Below, in pieces: positions 23,786 through 35,514 of a stretch of 64,000 nucleotides of DNA. The notes below the pieces were generated by a model, which did not search any database, was not told the origin of the DNA, and worked only from the letters and a program-made list of their open reading frames with translations. The stretch comes from Calliopum simillimum (taxonomy: Eukaryota > Arthropoda > Insecta > Diptera > Lauxaniidae). Positions within the stretch are counted from its first letter, which is position 1; each line of letters opens with the position of its first letter. The position numbers were made by a program, and so were the translations under genes. The DNA lies in contig OX638369.1 of assembly GCA_951812925.1 (NCBI GenBank), positions 14,537,329-14,601,328 on the forward strand, read 5' to 3'.

Positions 23786-24867
23786 TTTTATTGAAGGAAG
23801 AAAAAAATGAAGAGATACACAGAAGAAAATCAAAGTGATTCATTGCGCTGTTACGTCGTTTCTATTACATAACTCAGAAACCCTAACGGTAACAAAAAAA
23901 AAACCGTATCCCTTAATATCTGATTTCAACAACCGCCCGCAATGTGCTATTGTTTACTATTAAAAATCGCGCTCTTTGCTTTGTCGGCTTTTGCATTTAG
24001 AGTTGGCTTTCGTTTTGCTGCTTTTAGCCAGATTCAATTCAATGCAATTCTTTTGTTGCGCTTTGCTTTGATACACCATCCCAAAGTTGGCATAACATTC
24101 TTCATTCATTTCAATGATCGATTGTCTTTGGTTCAGCGGTGCTTTATGCGCAGCATCAGTGACAGTTGTGATGGTATCGTATCGGTTTAAGGGAATCTTT
24201 CGAAACGGCTTTTTTAAGCCACTTCAAATTTATTACCGCTTCAAGTTAATGACAAATTGTAAGGGGAAATTAGAAACCTTCAGAAATAAGTTTTTGTTTA
24301 GTATCTAAAACAAAGTTTATTTCAAAATTTGTGATATGTAATTGAGGAAATTTAATTGTTTCTTAATTTTTGTCACCAAGTTTTATCGATGAACTAACTT
24401 TTCCACATGGAAACTTTGAATTCATTGGCTGACCTAAGCTGTTTTTACTTTTTGCCATAGTAGTAACAATAAAGAATGTTTTTTTTTTGTTTCTCTTGAA
24501 TATCAAATAAACTTGGAGATCGTTGGAACTTTTTGCTTTCAAGCCATAAGTGCGTTACTCAGCAAAATATTTGCGGTCTTTGAAAGGAAAATTGAATTGG
24601 GTTATCTCAATAGGGGAAAAGAAAAGTGTTTTCAGTGTTTGGACAAATGTTGTCTGTGCCTTCATCATTAGGTTAAGCAAATAAGAAATATGCAAATACA
24701 TATTTGCTTAAATGCATATTCTTGAATGTACATAATTTTTTATAACAATAAGAATGTTTTTTATGTGGAAAATTCCAACATGTGCAAAAAATTCAAATAA
24801 AGAACTGTTTTTATTACCAATAGTAAAAATGTGTTCCATTCAGTCAAAATTTATTTTGCCAACCGAC
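23786..24867. other. Non-coding host-like region
   Basis: Contains an 82-codon open frame at 23942 with a hydrophobic start but no family motif; it is treated as chance. No other feature is recognised. Confidence 0.35.
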
Positions 24868-25228
24868 TTCTACTTCAAACGAATTGTTCTTAAAAAGTAT
24901 TTTTTCAGACCTAAATTAAAAAAATTGGTATTACTAATATGCTACCGAATTAAAGTAAAATTAACGAAGATTCCAAAAAAAATATATAAAACAGTATATG
25001 AATAGGACCTTTTGCATACTGAAATGGCCGCCAAAATCAAAAAATATTAATAAAATTAAACTGTAAACTTTAAAGGTTCAGAACTTTGCAAAATCCTTTT
25101 ATACCCTATAAACCAAATGCAATCAATAAGCTAAAAGTTTTCAATAAAAAAGTTTTCTATGAAACGCTAGGGTGATCCAAAAAATTTTTTATATTTTTTT
25201 TCTTTGAAACAGTTCAGAAAATCAGATT
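24868..25228. mobile_element. Half palindrome A4 (right arm only)
   Basis: Matches the centre-to-end half of the A family ('ATGGCCGCCAAA', 'TCAGAACTTTGCAAAATCCT', 'CGCTAGGGTGATCCAA'). The partner arm is missing on the left. It runs directly into the left arm of A5. Confidence 0.6.
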
Positions 25229-25500
25229 TAAGGAGGGTTATAGAGATAAAACTGATTTTCTGACTTGTTTTAGAAAAAAAAATTTCTTGGATCACTCTAA
25301 CGTTGGAGAGCAAATATTTCTATGGCACAGTCTTAGCTAATTGTATGAGCTTTCATAAAGTGTATATGGTTTATAGAGTTTAAGAGAATTTTACAAAGTT
25401 CTGGACCTTTAAATCTGATATTTAAATTTTTGTTTTCCTATTTTTTGAATTTGGCGGCCATTTTAGTATAAAAAAGGTCCTATTAACATATCTTTTTATA

Positions 25501-26428
25501 CCCTACACCCAGGGTATATTCACTTTGTCCTTCCGTTTGTAACGCAGAGAAGGAGGCGTGGCAGATATAGAAAAGTATATATATTCTTGATCAGCGTCAC
25601 CTCCTGAGTCGATGTAGCCATGTCCGTCTGTCTGGCTGGCTGGCTGGCTGTGTGGCTGACTGGCTGGCTGGGTGGCTGGCTGGCTGTGTGTTGAAATACA
25701 CTTTTTGGGAAAACTGAGTGAGATAATTCAATGAAATTTAGTATACTGCCTCCGTTGGGGGATTGAAAATGAGCGAAATCGGTCAACGGACACGCCTACC
25801 GCCCATACAAAAAATATATTCAAAATGCAATTTTAGGAGTATTTTTCACGACAATGCAACCAAAATACGCATAAATACTAAGAATTGTAAGCGCAAGCTC
25901 TGAGAAAAAATTTAACAAATTCGGACAAGAGGGCGTGGCACCTCCCATATAAGCAAAAGCTTCAAAACGCTATACTGAAAGCGTTTTTTGAGATATTCGA
26001 ACCAAATTCGACTCAGACACTAAGTATCATAAATGAAAGCTCTACACAAAAATTGGGTGCAATCGGACAAGGGTGCGTGGCACCTCTCATATGAGCAGAA
26101 GTTTCAAAATGCTATACTGAAAGAGTTTTTTGAGATAATCCAACCAAACTTCACTCAAATACTAAAGACTATAAATGCACGCTCTAAGCTAAAACTAGAC
26201 GAACTCGGACAAGAGGGCGTGGCACCTCCTATACAAGCAAAAGCTTCAAAACACTGTGCTGAAGACGTTTTTCACTCAGACACTAAAAACTATAAATCCA
26301 AGCTCTGGACAAAAACTGGGTGAACTCGGACAAGAGAGCGTAGCACCTCCCATTTGAGCAAAATTTTAAAAATTCTGCAGTGAAGGGTATTTAATGTTTG
26401 GCCAGGCCAACTTTTACACCCTTACTAG
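25501..26428. mobile_element. DINE-1/INE-1-like element, full copy
   Basis: Begins CCCTACACCCAGGGTATATT, giving a terminal hairpin with the preceding TATA. It carries TTTGTAACGCAGAGAAGGAG, AGTATATATATTCTTGATCA, a CTGGCTGGCTG core, then units of about 145 bp with 'GGGCGTGGCACCTC'. The right end has the hairpin TTGGCCAGGCCAA (26398-26410), 14 bases, then CTAG (26425-26428). TTATA occurs on both sides (25496-25500, 26429-26433). Hairpin plus CTAG looks Helitron-like, but Helitrons make no target duplication; comparison with A1-A3 supports a real 4-5 bp duplication. Class left open. Confidence 0.55.
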
Positions 26429-26857
26429 TTATAAATTTTTTTGAAATTCTCGCTAAATTTCTTTTAATTCAATAGTACATTTTTCATACCAATTTTTTAA
26501 TTTGAAGTCGAAAAAAATACTATTCTATGTAACACACGGGTTACTCGCATGCGTTGCGCTGCACAAGATCTTTATCGACTCGAGCCTTCAAACGGATTGA
26601 AAAGTATTATTTTCTGACCTCAAACTAACAAATTGATAAGACAGGTGTCCTAACAAATTAAAGAAAATTGAACGAGGACTTCAAAAAAAATTATAATAGG
26701 ATATGTTAATAAGACCTTTTTCTTACTAAAATGGCCGCCAAAGTCAGAAAATAGGAAATAAAAATTAAAATATCAACTTTAAAGGTCCAGAACTTTGCGA
26801 AATCTTTTCATACAATTAACTTAAACTTTGCCTTAGAAATATTTTGTATTAGACATT

Positions 26858-27756
26858 ATGTATGTATTCTCCTTTAACTCCTAGGAGGAGCATAGGGCCG
26901 ATATGAAATCTCTCCATTTGTCACGATCCCTTGCGATGAATTTAATCTCTTGCCACGACTTTCTCGATTCTTGTATTTCCTTTTCCAGTGACCTCTTCCA
27001 GTTGGATTTGGGTCTACCACGTCCTCTACTGCCTTGTGGATTCCACTCAAGAGCCTGGCGACAAACTTTGCTGTGTGGTTTCCGGAGAGTGTGACCAATC
27101 CATCTCCATTTGCGCAGCTTGACCTCGATTGCTATAGCCCTCTGATTGCATTTTTGATGTAGCTCAGCATTTGATATAGTGCGAGGCCACCAAACCTTTA
27201 GTATTCGCCTTAAGCATTTGTTGACGAATACTTGCAGCTTGTTCGTTAGTTGTTCAGTAACAAGCCACGTTTCGCACCCGATTTCACATTCGAATCAAAA
27301 ATGCGCACTCTCGTTTTGGTGGATATAACGGATGAAGACCATATTTTGTTCAGTTGAGCAAACGCGCCTTTTGCTTTTGCTATTCTTGAGTTGAGATCCT
27401 CTTTTGCTCCACCATCCATGGAGATAATGCTGCCTAAATACGTGAAGCTATCGACGTTTCCGATGTCATCACTGCCAGCTCTAAACGTGATGTCATTGCT
27501 TGCGTTTGGTTTCATGCTTTTAGTCTTGGATACGTTGATTTTTAGGCCGGCCTTTTGTGATTCCAAGACAAGGTCTTCAATTTTGCTTTGCATATCTGAA
27601 TGTTTGGACGATAAGAAGCAGATGTCGTCAGCGTAGTCGAGATCTTCCAGATGTTCGGTAAAGTTCCATTGGATACCTCTTTAGGCCTTATTAAGAGCTT
27701 TATCTAGGATATCATCAAGAACGATAAGGACGAGTGATGGTGATAGTAAAACATTA
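26858..27756 (-). mobile_element. 5'-truncated LINE copy 2
   Basis: Same family as 12781-14221, about 95% alike by eye and more 5'-truncated (it starts within the reverse transcriptase just after motif B). The 3' end is a short ATACATA tail. ACATTA on both sides (about 26855 and 27757) is a likely target-site duplication inside palindrome A5. Confidence 0.78.
26876..27752 (-). pseudogene. LINE reverse transcriptase fragment, broken
   Basis: Encodes the end of the reverse transcriptase from just downstream of SGVRQGC through the YADD box region (27622-27640), KTKSMKP, YLGSIIS, the Cys/Trp C-terminal segment and the ALCSS-like end. Compared with copy 1 it has a 13-base deletion near 27280 that shifts the frame, and a TAA stop near 27683. 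Unlike copy 1 it keeps GHTLRKP without a stop, so the two copies carry different disabling changes. Confidence 0.75.
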
Positions 27757-27878
27757 TACATTAGGGTGATCCAAAAATATTTTTTTCTAAAATAAGTCTG
27801 AAAATCAGCTTTAACCTCATAACTCCTCAGGAGTACATTTTAGACCACCCCCTCAGGTGCAATTTTTATCGGTCTAGG

Positions 27879-27898
27879 CAGTGGCGGATCCAAGGGGG
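27879..27898. mobile_element. Orphan hAT-like terminus (CAGTGGCGGATCC)
   Basis: CAGTGGCGGATCCAAGGGGG directly follows the end of A5. This word is a familiar start of hAT (Tip100-like) elements. No partner end is seen downstream. A similar orphan end lies at 32416. Confidence 0.4.
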
Positions 27899-29194
27899 GT
27901 GATGGGGCTGATCGATAGACGAATGGGGCTAATACCATTGGAAACAACATAAAATTTTTTATAAAAGAGAATATAATAATTTTTTTCGTGAAGATGTCAC
28001 TTGATTAGAGCTTTTTAGAAATTAATTAAAAATTATTTCATCATAAAAAGACCAGAAGTAATGGTCTCAGTTTTTAGCCCATTAGCAGCGTCAGCTGGTC
28101 ATAAAATTTATGCAACAAGTCTCACCAGTTGTTTAACTCGGCAGCTAAAAAACTAACGAAAAACCATATTATGGATCTTTCTTGCACCAGAATTAAAATT
28201 ATCTATCCCTGCAACTAATTAACCTGTTTGAAAGCAAAAAGAAAATAAAAAAAAATGAAGCAGTCTAATGTACATACATGACATTAAAGTAAATTTCTAA
28301 TCCATATCGTCACTTCCTCTCTGTCTATGCAAGAATTTCCCAACTAACGCAAGTTCTTGTCTAAGCTCGGAATCTTCAAACAACACATGCAATATCTGAA
28401 ATTGACCGACTCATATCACATTAACATGACAACAGCAATTACTTGTACATTAATGACAACGACAATGGCAGTGACAGCAATATCAACAACAACAACAACA
28501 ACAGCAACAACTTTAACATCATCTAAAGCATTGGCATCAGCAATGCTGTCAATTGATGCATGAAAATCATGGACAATCAAGCAACGCTTGATTGCCAATA
28601 TTTCTAATTTTCTCATTGCAACATTCAATCAATCAATCAATTTATGCAAAAACACAAAAATGGCAATTGATTACGCTGACATCGTTGTTATTGTAAATTA
28701 GATAAATAGAAAACAACAACAAAATCAACACCCACATGCTACCAAACTTCGAGGTTTTTTGGTATTAGCACAAAAAGTCATAGTAAAAATAAAAACAACT
28801 TTAACCCATTTCGAGCATACGATCAAAATTAAATATCTTTATTGAATTCGAACTTTTTCGATGACTCCAACCTCGACTATCATAATTCTTGGATTTTGTA
28901 CTCTTATAACCTTAGCACTTCTTCGCGCGGTTTTCAAAGTATCTCAGTGTCATAACTTATGGCGATAAAGTGTTCCATTCCTTCCAGCGGCAAGCATATC
29001 TTGGTGGAGAAATTGTCATGTTGGGGCATTCATATGGGTTCTTGTTTATTTTAATCACGGTACGGCACTGTTCCCAGCTACTTTCATTTCTGCAAATTCA
29101 CCTCGTTTTTTCAATATTTTAAGAAAGACTTCGTAAAACGTTCGCTAGAAATACAGTCGCTTTTCACCGAAAGAGATCAAGTGGTTTTCTTCAT
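27899..29194. other. Non-coding host-like region
   Basis: Contains CAACAACAACAACAACAGCA near 28486 and (TCAA)n at 28626-28642. No gene is recognised; the open frames over the CAA run are composition artefacts. Confidence 0.4.
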
Positions 29195-29606
29195 TTTATT
29201 CCGCCATCTCTCAACATTTTTCGTCTTTATCAAAATTTTTCCGACTTTTTTAACATTTTCTGTCTTTATCAACATTTTCGAATGTATCGACGTTTTTCAT
29301 CATCATGAAAATTTTTCAGCTCTATCAACATTTTTGTCTTTATCAACATTTTTTTGGACTTTTTTAACATTTTCTGTCATTATCAACATTTTCTGTCTTA
29401 ATCAATCGACATTTTCGAATGTATCGATGTTTTTCACCATCACCAAGATTTTTTAACTCTGTCAACATTTTTCGTTTCCAACACCATTATTCGTTCCTAT
29501 CAACATTTTTCGTCTTTATCGATATTATTCGACTTATTTTGTCTTTATTATTATTATTCGTTGCTATCAAAGACATTTTTCGACTTTTTAACTTTTTCTG
29601 TCTTAA
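29195..29606. repeat. ATCAACATTTTTCG minisatellite, block 1
   Basis: A degenerate 15-18 bp unit of the form 'TTTATCAACATTTTTCGTC' is repeated throughout, with variants ATTTTCGAATGTATCGACG and CATCATCA. The same array continues at 30710, 31905, 33560 and 37141, separated by inserted elements. Confidence 0.8.
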
Positions 29607-30709
29607 CCCAGTGTGCCAAACGGACTCGTTTCGGATCCGTAACGGGTTCATATTTTCGTTCTTTTTATCCGTTACGGAATCCGTTACGTATCCGTTACTG
29701 ATCCGTTTGCGGGAAGGATTCCTAAAAAAAAAACGAATCGTTTTTTCTTCTTTTATGGATCCGTTTCGAACCTGTAACGTACATCAAAAACGAATTCAAA
29801 ACGGATTCGCTTTTAATAATGTTAATGCTGCTTATAAAAAAAAAGAAAACAGGGTGAAGCGCTTATTTTTAATTAAAAAAAACAAAATAACAAAAAAAAA
29901 AAATTACTAGCCCGGCCGGGAGTCGAACTCAGGCTCCCGGGGTATTACTCTTTCATACACGAGACGTTAGACAACTAGACTATTGACCGATATGATGTTT
30001 ACTTAACTGATGTAGACTTATTTGATGTTGAGATTTAAAGTTTGTATATTAAACAAATTTCTGTTGTTTTTTTATAAGTATTCTGAGTTGTTTTTCTTCC
30101 CTTCTTTTGATAAAAAATGTTATATACTCAAATTTGGAATCAAAAACATTTTTTCAAACAGAGTTTGAAAAGTTTACAAAAAATAATACGCAATAAAATA
30201 AAAAGAAAAAAAAAAAACAAATCAAAAATATTTTTTTTATCATAAAAATTAAATAAAGCAAATCCGTTTTGAGTTCGTATTTGAAGTATTTACGGAATCG
30301 AAACGGATTTGCCCAGGTTCGAATCCTACCAGAGGTGGGTTTTTACCCTTTATTTTTCTTCCTTTTTTTTCTTTTTATTATTTTTTAATTGCTGATAGGC
30401 GCATCAAAACGGTTTTTTTCTGTAAATATACAGCATTAACATATTTAAAAGCAAATCCGTTTTGAATTCGTTTTTACATAAGTTTCGGATTCGAAACGGG
30501 CCCGCACTGCGGAATTTAATTTTTTTTATTCGCTAATAAGCGCTTCAAAATGTTTTTTTTTTTTTTATCTAAACAAAGCGTTTTGAATTCGTTTTTGATG
30601 TACGTTACGGGTTCGAAATGGATCCGTTACCGCGGATTACGTTTTTTATACCTTTATGAACTCGTAACGGATTCGAAACAGATCCTCATCCGTTTTTGTG
30701 CACATTGGG
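29607..30709. mobile_element. 1.1-kb inverted-repeat element (CCCARTGTGC ends)
   Basis: The ends CCCAGTGTGCCAAACGGA and the inverse TCCGTTTTTGTGCACATTGGG are inverted repeats. Inside, 'GGATTCGAAACGGATCCGTTAC'-like words recur in both orientations (each under 20 bases exact). The host minisatellite resumes in phase (CTGTCTTAA | AATCAAC), suggesting a 2-bp AA duplication. No transposase is present. It carries a tRNA-like block. Confidence 0.62.
29908..29988 (-). pseudogene. tRNA-like sequence (tRNA pseudogene or SINE head)
   Basis: On the minus strand, TAGTCTAGTTG (A-box-like) is followed about 50 bases later by GAGTTCGACTC (B-box-like). This is the spacing of the internal RNA polymerase III promoter of a tRNA. 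The acceptor stem does not pair and the anticodon arm is poor, so a working tRNA is unlikely. Confidence 0.4.
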
Positions 30710-31583
30710 AATCAACATTTTCGAAGACGTTTCGACGTTTTTGTCATCATCAACATTTTTCGTCTCTATCATCATTATTCATTTCTATCAAGGTTTTTTG
30801 TCTTTATCAATATTTCTCGACTTTTTTAACATTTTATGACTTTATCAACATTTTCTGTCTCTATCAACATTTTCTGTCTTTATAAACATTTTCGAATGTA
30901 TCGACGTTTTTATTCTTCATCAAGATTATTCAATTCTATCAACATTTTTCGTCTCTGTCATCATTATTCATTTCTATCAACGTTTTTCGTCTTTATCAAC
31001 ATTTTGCAAATTTTTAACATTTTCTGTCCATATCAACATTTCCTGTCTTAATAAACATTTTCGAATGTATCGATGTTTTTCATCATCATTAAGATCTTTT
31101 AACTCTATCAACATTTTTCGTCTCCATCACCATTGTTCGTTCCTATCAACATTTTTCGTCTTTATCGACACTATTCGACTTTTTTTGTCTCTATCATTAT
31201 TATTCGTTGCTTTTTTTCGTCTCTATCATCATTATTAATTTCTATCAAGGTTTTTTGTCTTTATCAATATTTCTCGACTTTTTTAACATTTTATGACTTT
31301 ATCAACATTTTCCGTCTCTATCAACATTTTCTGTCATTATAAACATTTTCGAATTTATCGACGTTTTCATTCTTCATCAAAATTATTCAACTATAAAAAC
31401 ATTTTTCGTCTCCGTCATCATTATTCGTTTCCATCAACATTTTTCGTCTTTATCAATATTTTTCGACTTTATGAACAGTTTCTGATTTCTTCAAAGATTT
31501 TTGTTTCACCGTCTTTTTTCGTTTCTATCAAAAGCCTTCGACTTTATTAACATTTTTCGTTTCTATTAACATTTTAAAACTTA
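30710..31583. repeat. ATCAACATTTTTCG minisatellite, block 2, with 457-bp higher-order repeat
   Basis: Continuation of the array. A long block starting with 'AGGTTTTTTGTCTTTATCAA' at 30791 recurs at 31248 with the same order of variants, so the array has a higher-order period of about 457 bp. Confidence 0.75.
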
Positions 31584-31848
31584 ATTTTTTAATTGAACTT
31601 TTAGTCATATATATGCAAAGATCGACTTACATATAAATCTATCAATGCATTTTTCTAACACATAATTATGACAAATCAAGGAACGGATTAAAAACACGGC
31701 TATAGGACATATGTTTCGTCTTTCGCCACAAAGACTCATCAGACTATTTTTGTTGTAATTATAATTATATTTATTTTACTAAATTAATTATAATTTTATA
31801 TGTAAGTCGATCTTTGCAAATATATGACTAAAAGTTCAATTAAAAAAT
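31584..31848. mobile_element. 265-bp MITE with 50-bp inverted ends
   Basis: TTTTTTAATTGAACTTTTAG...GCAAAGATCGACTTACAT is mirrored at 31797-31848. The central part has GTTTCGTCTTTCGCCACAAA. It is inserted in the minisatellite. No coding capacity. Confidence 0.65.
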
Positions 31849-31904
31849 CAATTTTCTATATATAAATGTCATTAAGTAACACACTTAAAAATTCTTAAAA
31901 AAAA

Positions 31905-32095
31905 AAAAAACATTTTAAAACTTTTTCAAAATTTTTCGAATTTTTCAACATTTTTCGTTTCTATCAACATTTTTCTTTTTTATCAAAATTTTTCGACTAT
32001 ATTCAGCATTTTAATTTTTTTCAACTTTTTTCAAATTTATCATGATTTTTCGTTTTTACAACATTTTTCGTTTTACTAACACTTTTAACTACATA
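31905..32095. repeat. ATCAACATTTTTCG minisatellite, block 3
   Basis: A short, worn stretch of the same unit between the 265-bp MITE and non-repeat DNA. Confidence 0.55.
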
Positions 32096-33559
32096 TATTA
32101 AAAACATTAAACTTTTTTAAAACAATTACAGCTAAAAGTTGGTTAAAGACATAAAAAATGCCAAAACATTTGCAACAACAACATCAACATGATTTAAGTT
32201 TTGTTACTTTTCGTGAGAATTTCGCACGCTTTTCCGCAATCAGAATTTTCTTTCGTTTTCTTTACGTTTTGTGGCTCATTGTCAGCTTTTTTTTCTTAAT
32301 TTTCTTCGTTTATTGTTGTCCTTTTAAAAAGAACACCGACGAGTGTCTCGAGTGTGGTAATGAATCTTCGCTACAATCAAGAATTTCTAATTTTTTGTAA
32401 TTTTCGTGTCACAAACAGTGGCGGATCTAGGTATCCCTAGGCCAAAAATTACAAAAATGTTATAAAGCCTATATAAAGAATGAACAAAATCAACCTTTTT
32501 TAAATTTTTTCGACTGACACAAAAAAATATTGAAAAATATTGTGATGGCAACGAAAAATAGTCAAAGCCTAAAAGCATGCATCGCTTTTTTGCCAAATAC
32601 TATACAAAAGTTGTAACAAATTAAACTTTAGTGCACCCTGTGAATGTGGTGGAAAGAAATAACGAGAACAGCTATCACTTCCTTTGCCACTTTTAGAACT
32701 GTCGCCATTTCCAGGTCATTTTTAAAACCAGAAGTAGACAGTGTCAATAACTCCTATGCCTTTCAAAAGATATCTTATATTTACAAAGTAGCAACCTCCT
32801 TTTATCTGTTTTTTTGTCCAACGCCAGTTGAAAAATTTTATCCTGAAAAATTTTTTTTTTTCTATAAAAGAAATGTTCCCGAGCACCTTAATTCACTCAA
32901 CTTTGAATCCATCCTTGTGTTCTTTAAACATTTCCAGCAACATATGTTTGTTGTTTTCATTTCGTTTGCTTGTTGTCGTTGGTTTTTATTGTTGTCGATT
33001 GTTGTTGTTGTTGTGGTTGTTTCTTTTTGTGCTATTTGCTGCCAACAGCTTCCACGACAATTTTGCGGGCGTTAAATGTTGTTCCCTCATGTTTAACCGT
33101 TTTCTTAACAATTTTCGGTGTTGTTGTCGTAGTCGTCGTCGTCGTCGTCGAAATCAGGCAACAATTTAGCTGATGCCGCCATTAATGTTGTGAATTGCAA
33201 TTGTTACCATCGCTGTAAATGCTGACGATGATTGAATTAAATTTGCAATTCTAAATGGTGAAGGGGGTACCGCAGCTAAAAGCCGGTGAAGTTAATCAGA
33301 AGGTTAACACGCTTGAACTGCGGCCAAGTTAAAGTGTAGAAAATGCATTTTAGATTTTTATCCCCTCGCGTTTAAGTGAGTGACTGATGATGATTTTTTA
33401 ATAACTTTATTACCATGAAAATTGATGATACAAAATCAAAAATTTTGAAAAGTTTAGCTTTAACTGTGACCTTAATATAAATCATAAAAATAAAATTTCC
33501 CATGGCATAACTAAGTACATAATTGAAGAACTAAAAACTTGACTTAATACCTTCTCAAA
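32096..33559. other. Non-coding region between minisatellite blocks
   Basis: Has an orphan hAT-like terminus CAGTGGCGGATCTAGG at 32416-32431 and GTTGTTGTTGTTGTGGTTG and GTCGTCGTCGTCGTCG runs at about 32995-33150. Open frames are low-complexity. No gene is recognised. Confidence 0.4.
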
Positions 33560-34302
33560 ATGTTTCGACTTTTTCAGGTTTTCTTAACACTTTCATTATT
33601 TTTCTACGTTTTTCGTTTTTATCAACATTTTTCGGCTTAATCACCATTTTTACTAATTTATCAACATTAAAATTTTTCCACTTTGTCAATATTTTTCGTC
33701 TCTTTTAAAAATTTTCGACTTTATCAATATTTATGTCTCTTTCAACATTTTATGTTTCTATCAAAATTTATCGACTTTATCAGCATTTTTCATCATTATT
33801 GACATTTTTCGAATTTTTCAACATTTTTGTCTCTGTCAACACTTTTTATCATCATCAAAGTTTTTCGACTTTTTCGATATTTTTCATTTATATTTCCATT
33901 TTTCTACCTTTTCAGTATAGTCTGTTCTTTATCAACATTTTTGTCCTTATCAACATTTTTCGTTTCTACCAAAAATTTTTTTCTTTCTATCAAAATTTTT
34001 CGTCTTAATCAAAATTTTTCTACTAAATGTTATTAGCTTTTATTAACATTTTAAGACTTTTCAATATTTTTTGTCTTTATTTTTCGTCTCAATCAACATT
34101 TTTTGAATACATCAGCATTTTTCACCAACATCAAAATTTTTCGTTTCTATCAAAATTTTTCGACTTTTTCAGCATTTTTCGTCATTATCAACATTTTTCG
34201 AATTTTTCAACATTTTCTGTCCTTATCAATATTTTTCGTTTCTACCAACATTTTTCATCATCATCAAAGTTTTTCGACTTTTTCGATATTTTTCGTTTAT
34301 AT
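33560..34302. repeat. ATCAACATTTTTCG minisatellite, block 4
   Basis: Same degenerate unit as 29195, ending in 'CGTTTATAT' where the 34303 element is inserted. The array resumes after 37140. Confidence 0.75.
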
Positions 34303-35514
34303 GGGCAAATCCGAAAATAATCTCCTCTTATATGACCCAGTTTTTTGAAAAAAAGTTTTTTCATATACAATAACCAAATGTAGTGGAATTTATTCCTAGA
34401 CGCATAAGCTGAAATTTCCAATAGGCGAACAAAAAAATTTCGACCTGAGGGGGTGTCAGGAGGTCATTTTATCTGAAAATTTTGAGAAAATCGAGATTTT
34501 CGATAATATACGGGAGAGCACATATTTCAGAAGTAGTAGATATGTTACGGGGCACCTTTCCAAATATTCTGAAGTAAAATTCAAAAACATCGTATGTGGG
34601 TCGTGGCGACAGAATGGGTTAAAAAGTCTAAATCACTCATTACGGCCACATAACAGGTCCTAAAATTCTGAAAAAAATCAAGCAAGTTTCTTGATAAAAA
34701 ATAAATCGACTTTGCTCATGATATTTTTTAATCTAAGCGCCCCCTGCCGAGTAAAAAATGAAAAACGCTAAATTTTGGGTGAAAAATGCGATTATTGGCG
34801 ATATGCGATTGAGCACACCATAGCGACACATAGGGAAAGATAGCGGGATATCTAACAAATATTCTGGAGTAAAATTCAGAAAAATCGTATGTGGGTCGTG
34901 GCGTCAGAATGGGTTCAAAAGTTTAAATCGCTCATTACGGCCACGTAACAGGTCCTAAAATTCTGAAAAAAATCAAGCAAATTTCTTTATAGAAAATAAA
35001 GCGAATTTGTTTATGATGTTTTTTTAATTTAAGCGCCCCCTGCCGAGTAAAAAACTAAAAACGCTAATTTTTGGGTAAAAAACGTGATTTTTGGCGAAAA
35101 GCGAAATTTTGAGTTTTTTAATTTTTTGCTCCAAATGAGGGGCTCAAATTAAAAAAACATCATAAAAAAGTCGATTTATTTTTTCTCAAGGAATTTGCTT
35201 GATTTTTTTCAGAATTTTAGGACCTGTTACGTGGCCGTAATGAGTGATTAAGACTTTTTAACCCATTCTGTCGCCACGACCCACATACGATGTTTTTGAA
35301 TTTTGCTTCAGAATATTTGGAAAGGTGCCCCGTAACATATCTACTACTTCTGAAATATGTGCTCTCCCGTATATTATCGAAAATCTCGATTTTCTCAAAA
35401 TTTTCAGATAAAACGACCTCCTGACACCCCCTCAGGTCGAAATTTTTTTGTTCGCCTTTTGGAAATTTCAGCTTATGCGTCTAGGAATAAATTCCATCAC
35501 ATTTGGTTATTGTA

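Larger units (their letters stand above)
25229..27880. mobile_element. Palindrome A5, split by two later insertions
   Basis: Left arm 25229-25500, centre and right arm 26429-26857, tail 27757-27880. It is interrupted by a DINE-1-like element (25501-26428) and a LINE copy (26858-27756). All three pieces align in order with A1 and A3, so the nesting order is clear: A5 first, then the two insertions. Confidence 0.68.

Noticed and set aside
23942..24190. 82-codon frame with a hydrophobic start
   Set aside because: Hydrophobic leader but no downstream domain; could be chance in a T-rich region.
30300..30345. GGTTCGAATCC as a second tRNA gene
   Set aside because: B-box-like word only; no A box at the proper distance and no foldable tRNA.
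32158..32400. 80-codon frame starting MPKHLQQQHQHD
   Set aside because: Low-complexity start and Phe-rich tail, no motif; overlaps the orphan hAT end region.
29181..34348. Many 60-160 codon frames rich in Phe-Ile-Asn-Ile-Phe
   Set aside because: They are translations of the ATCAACATTTTTCG minisatellite.
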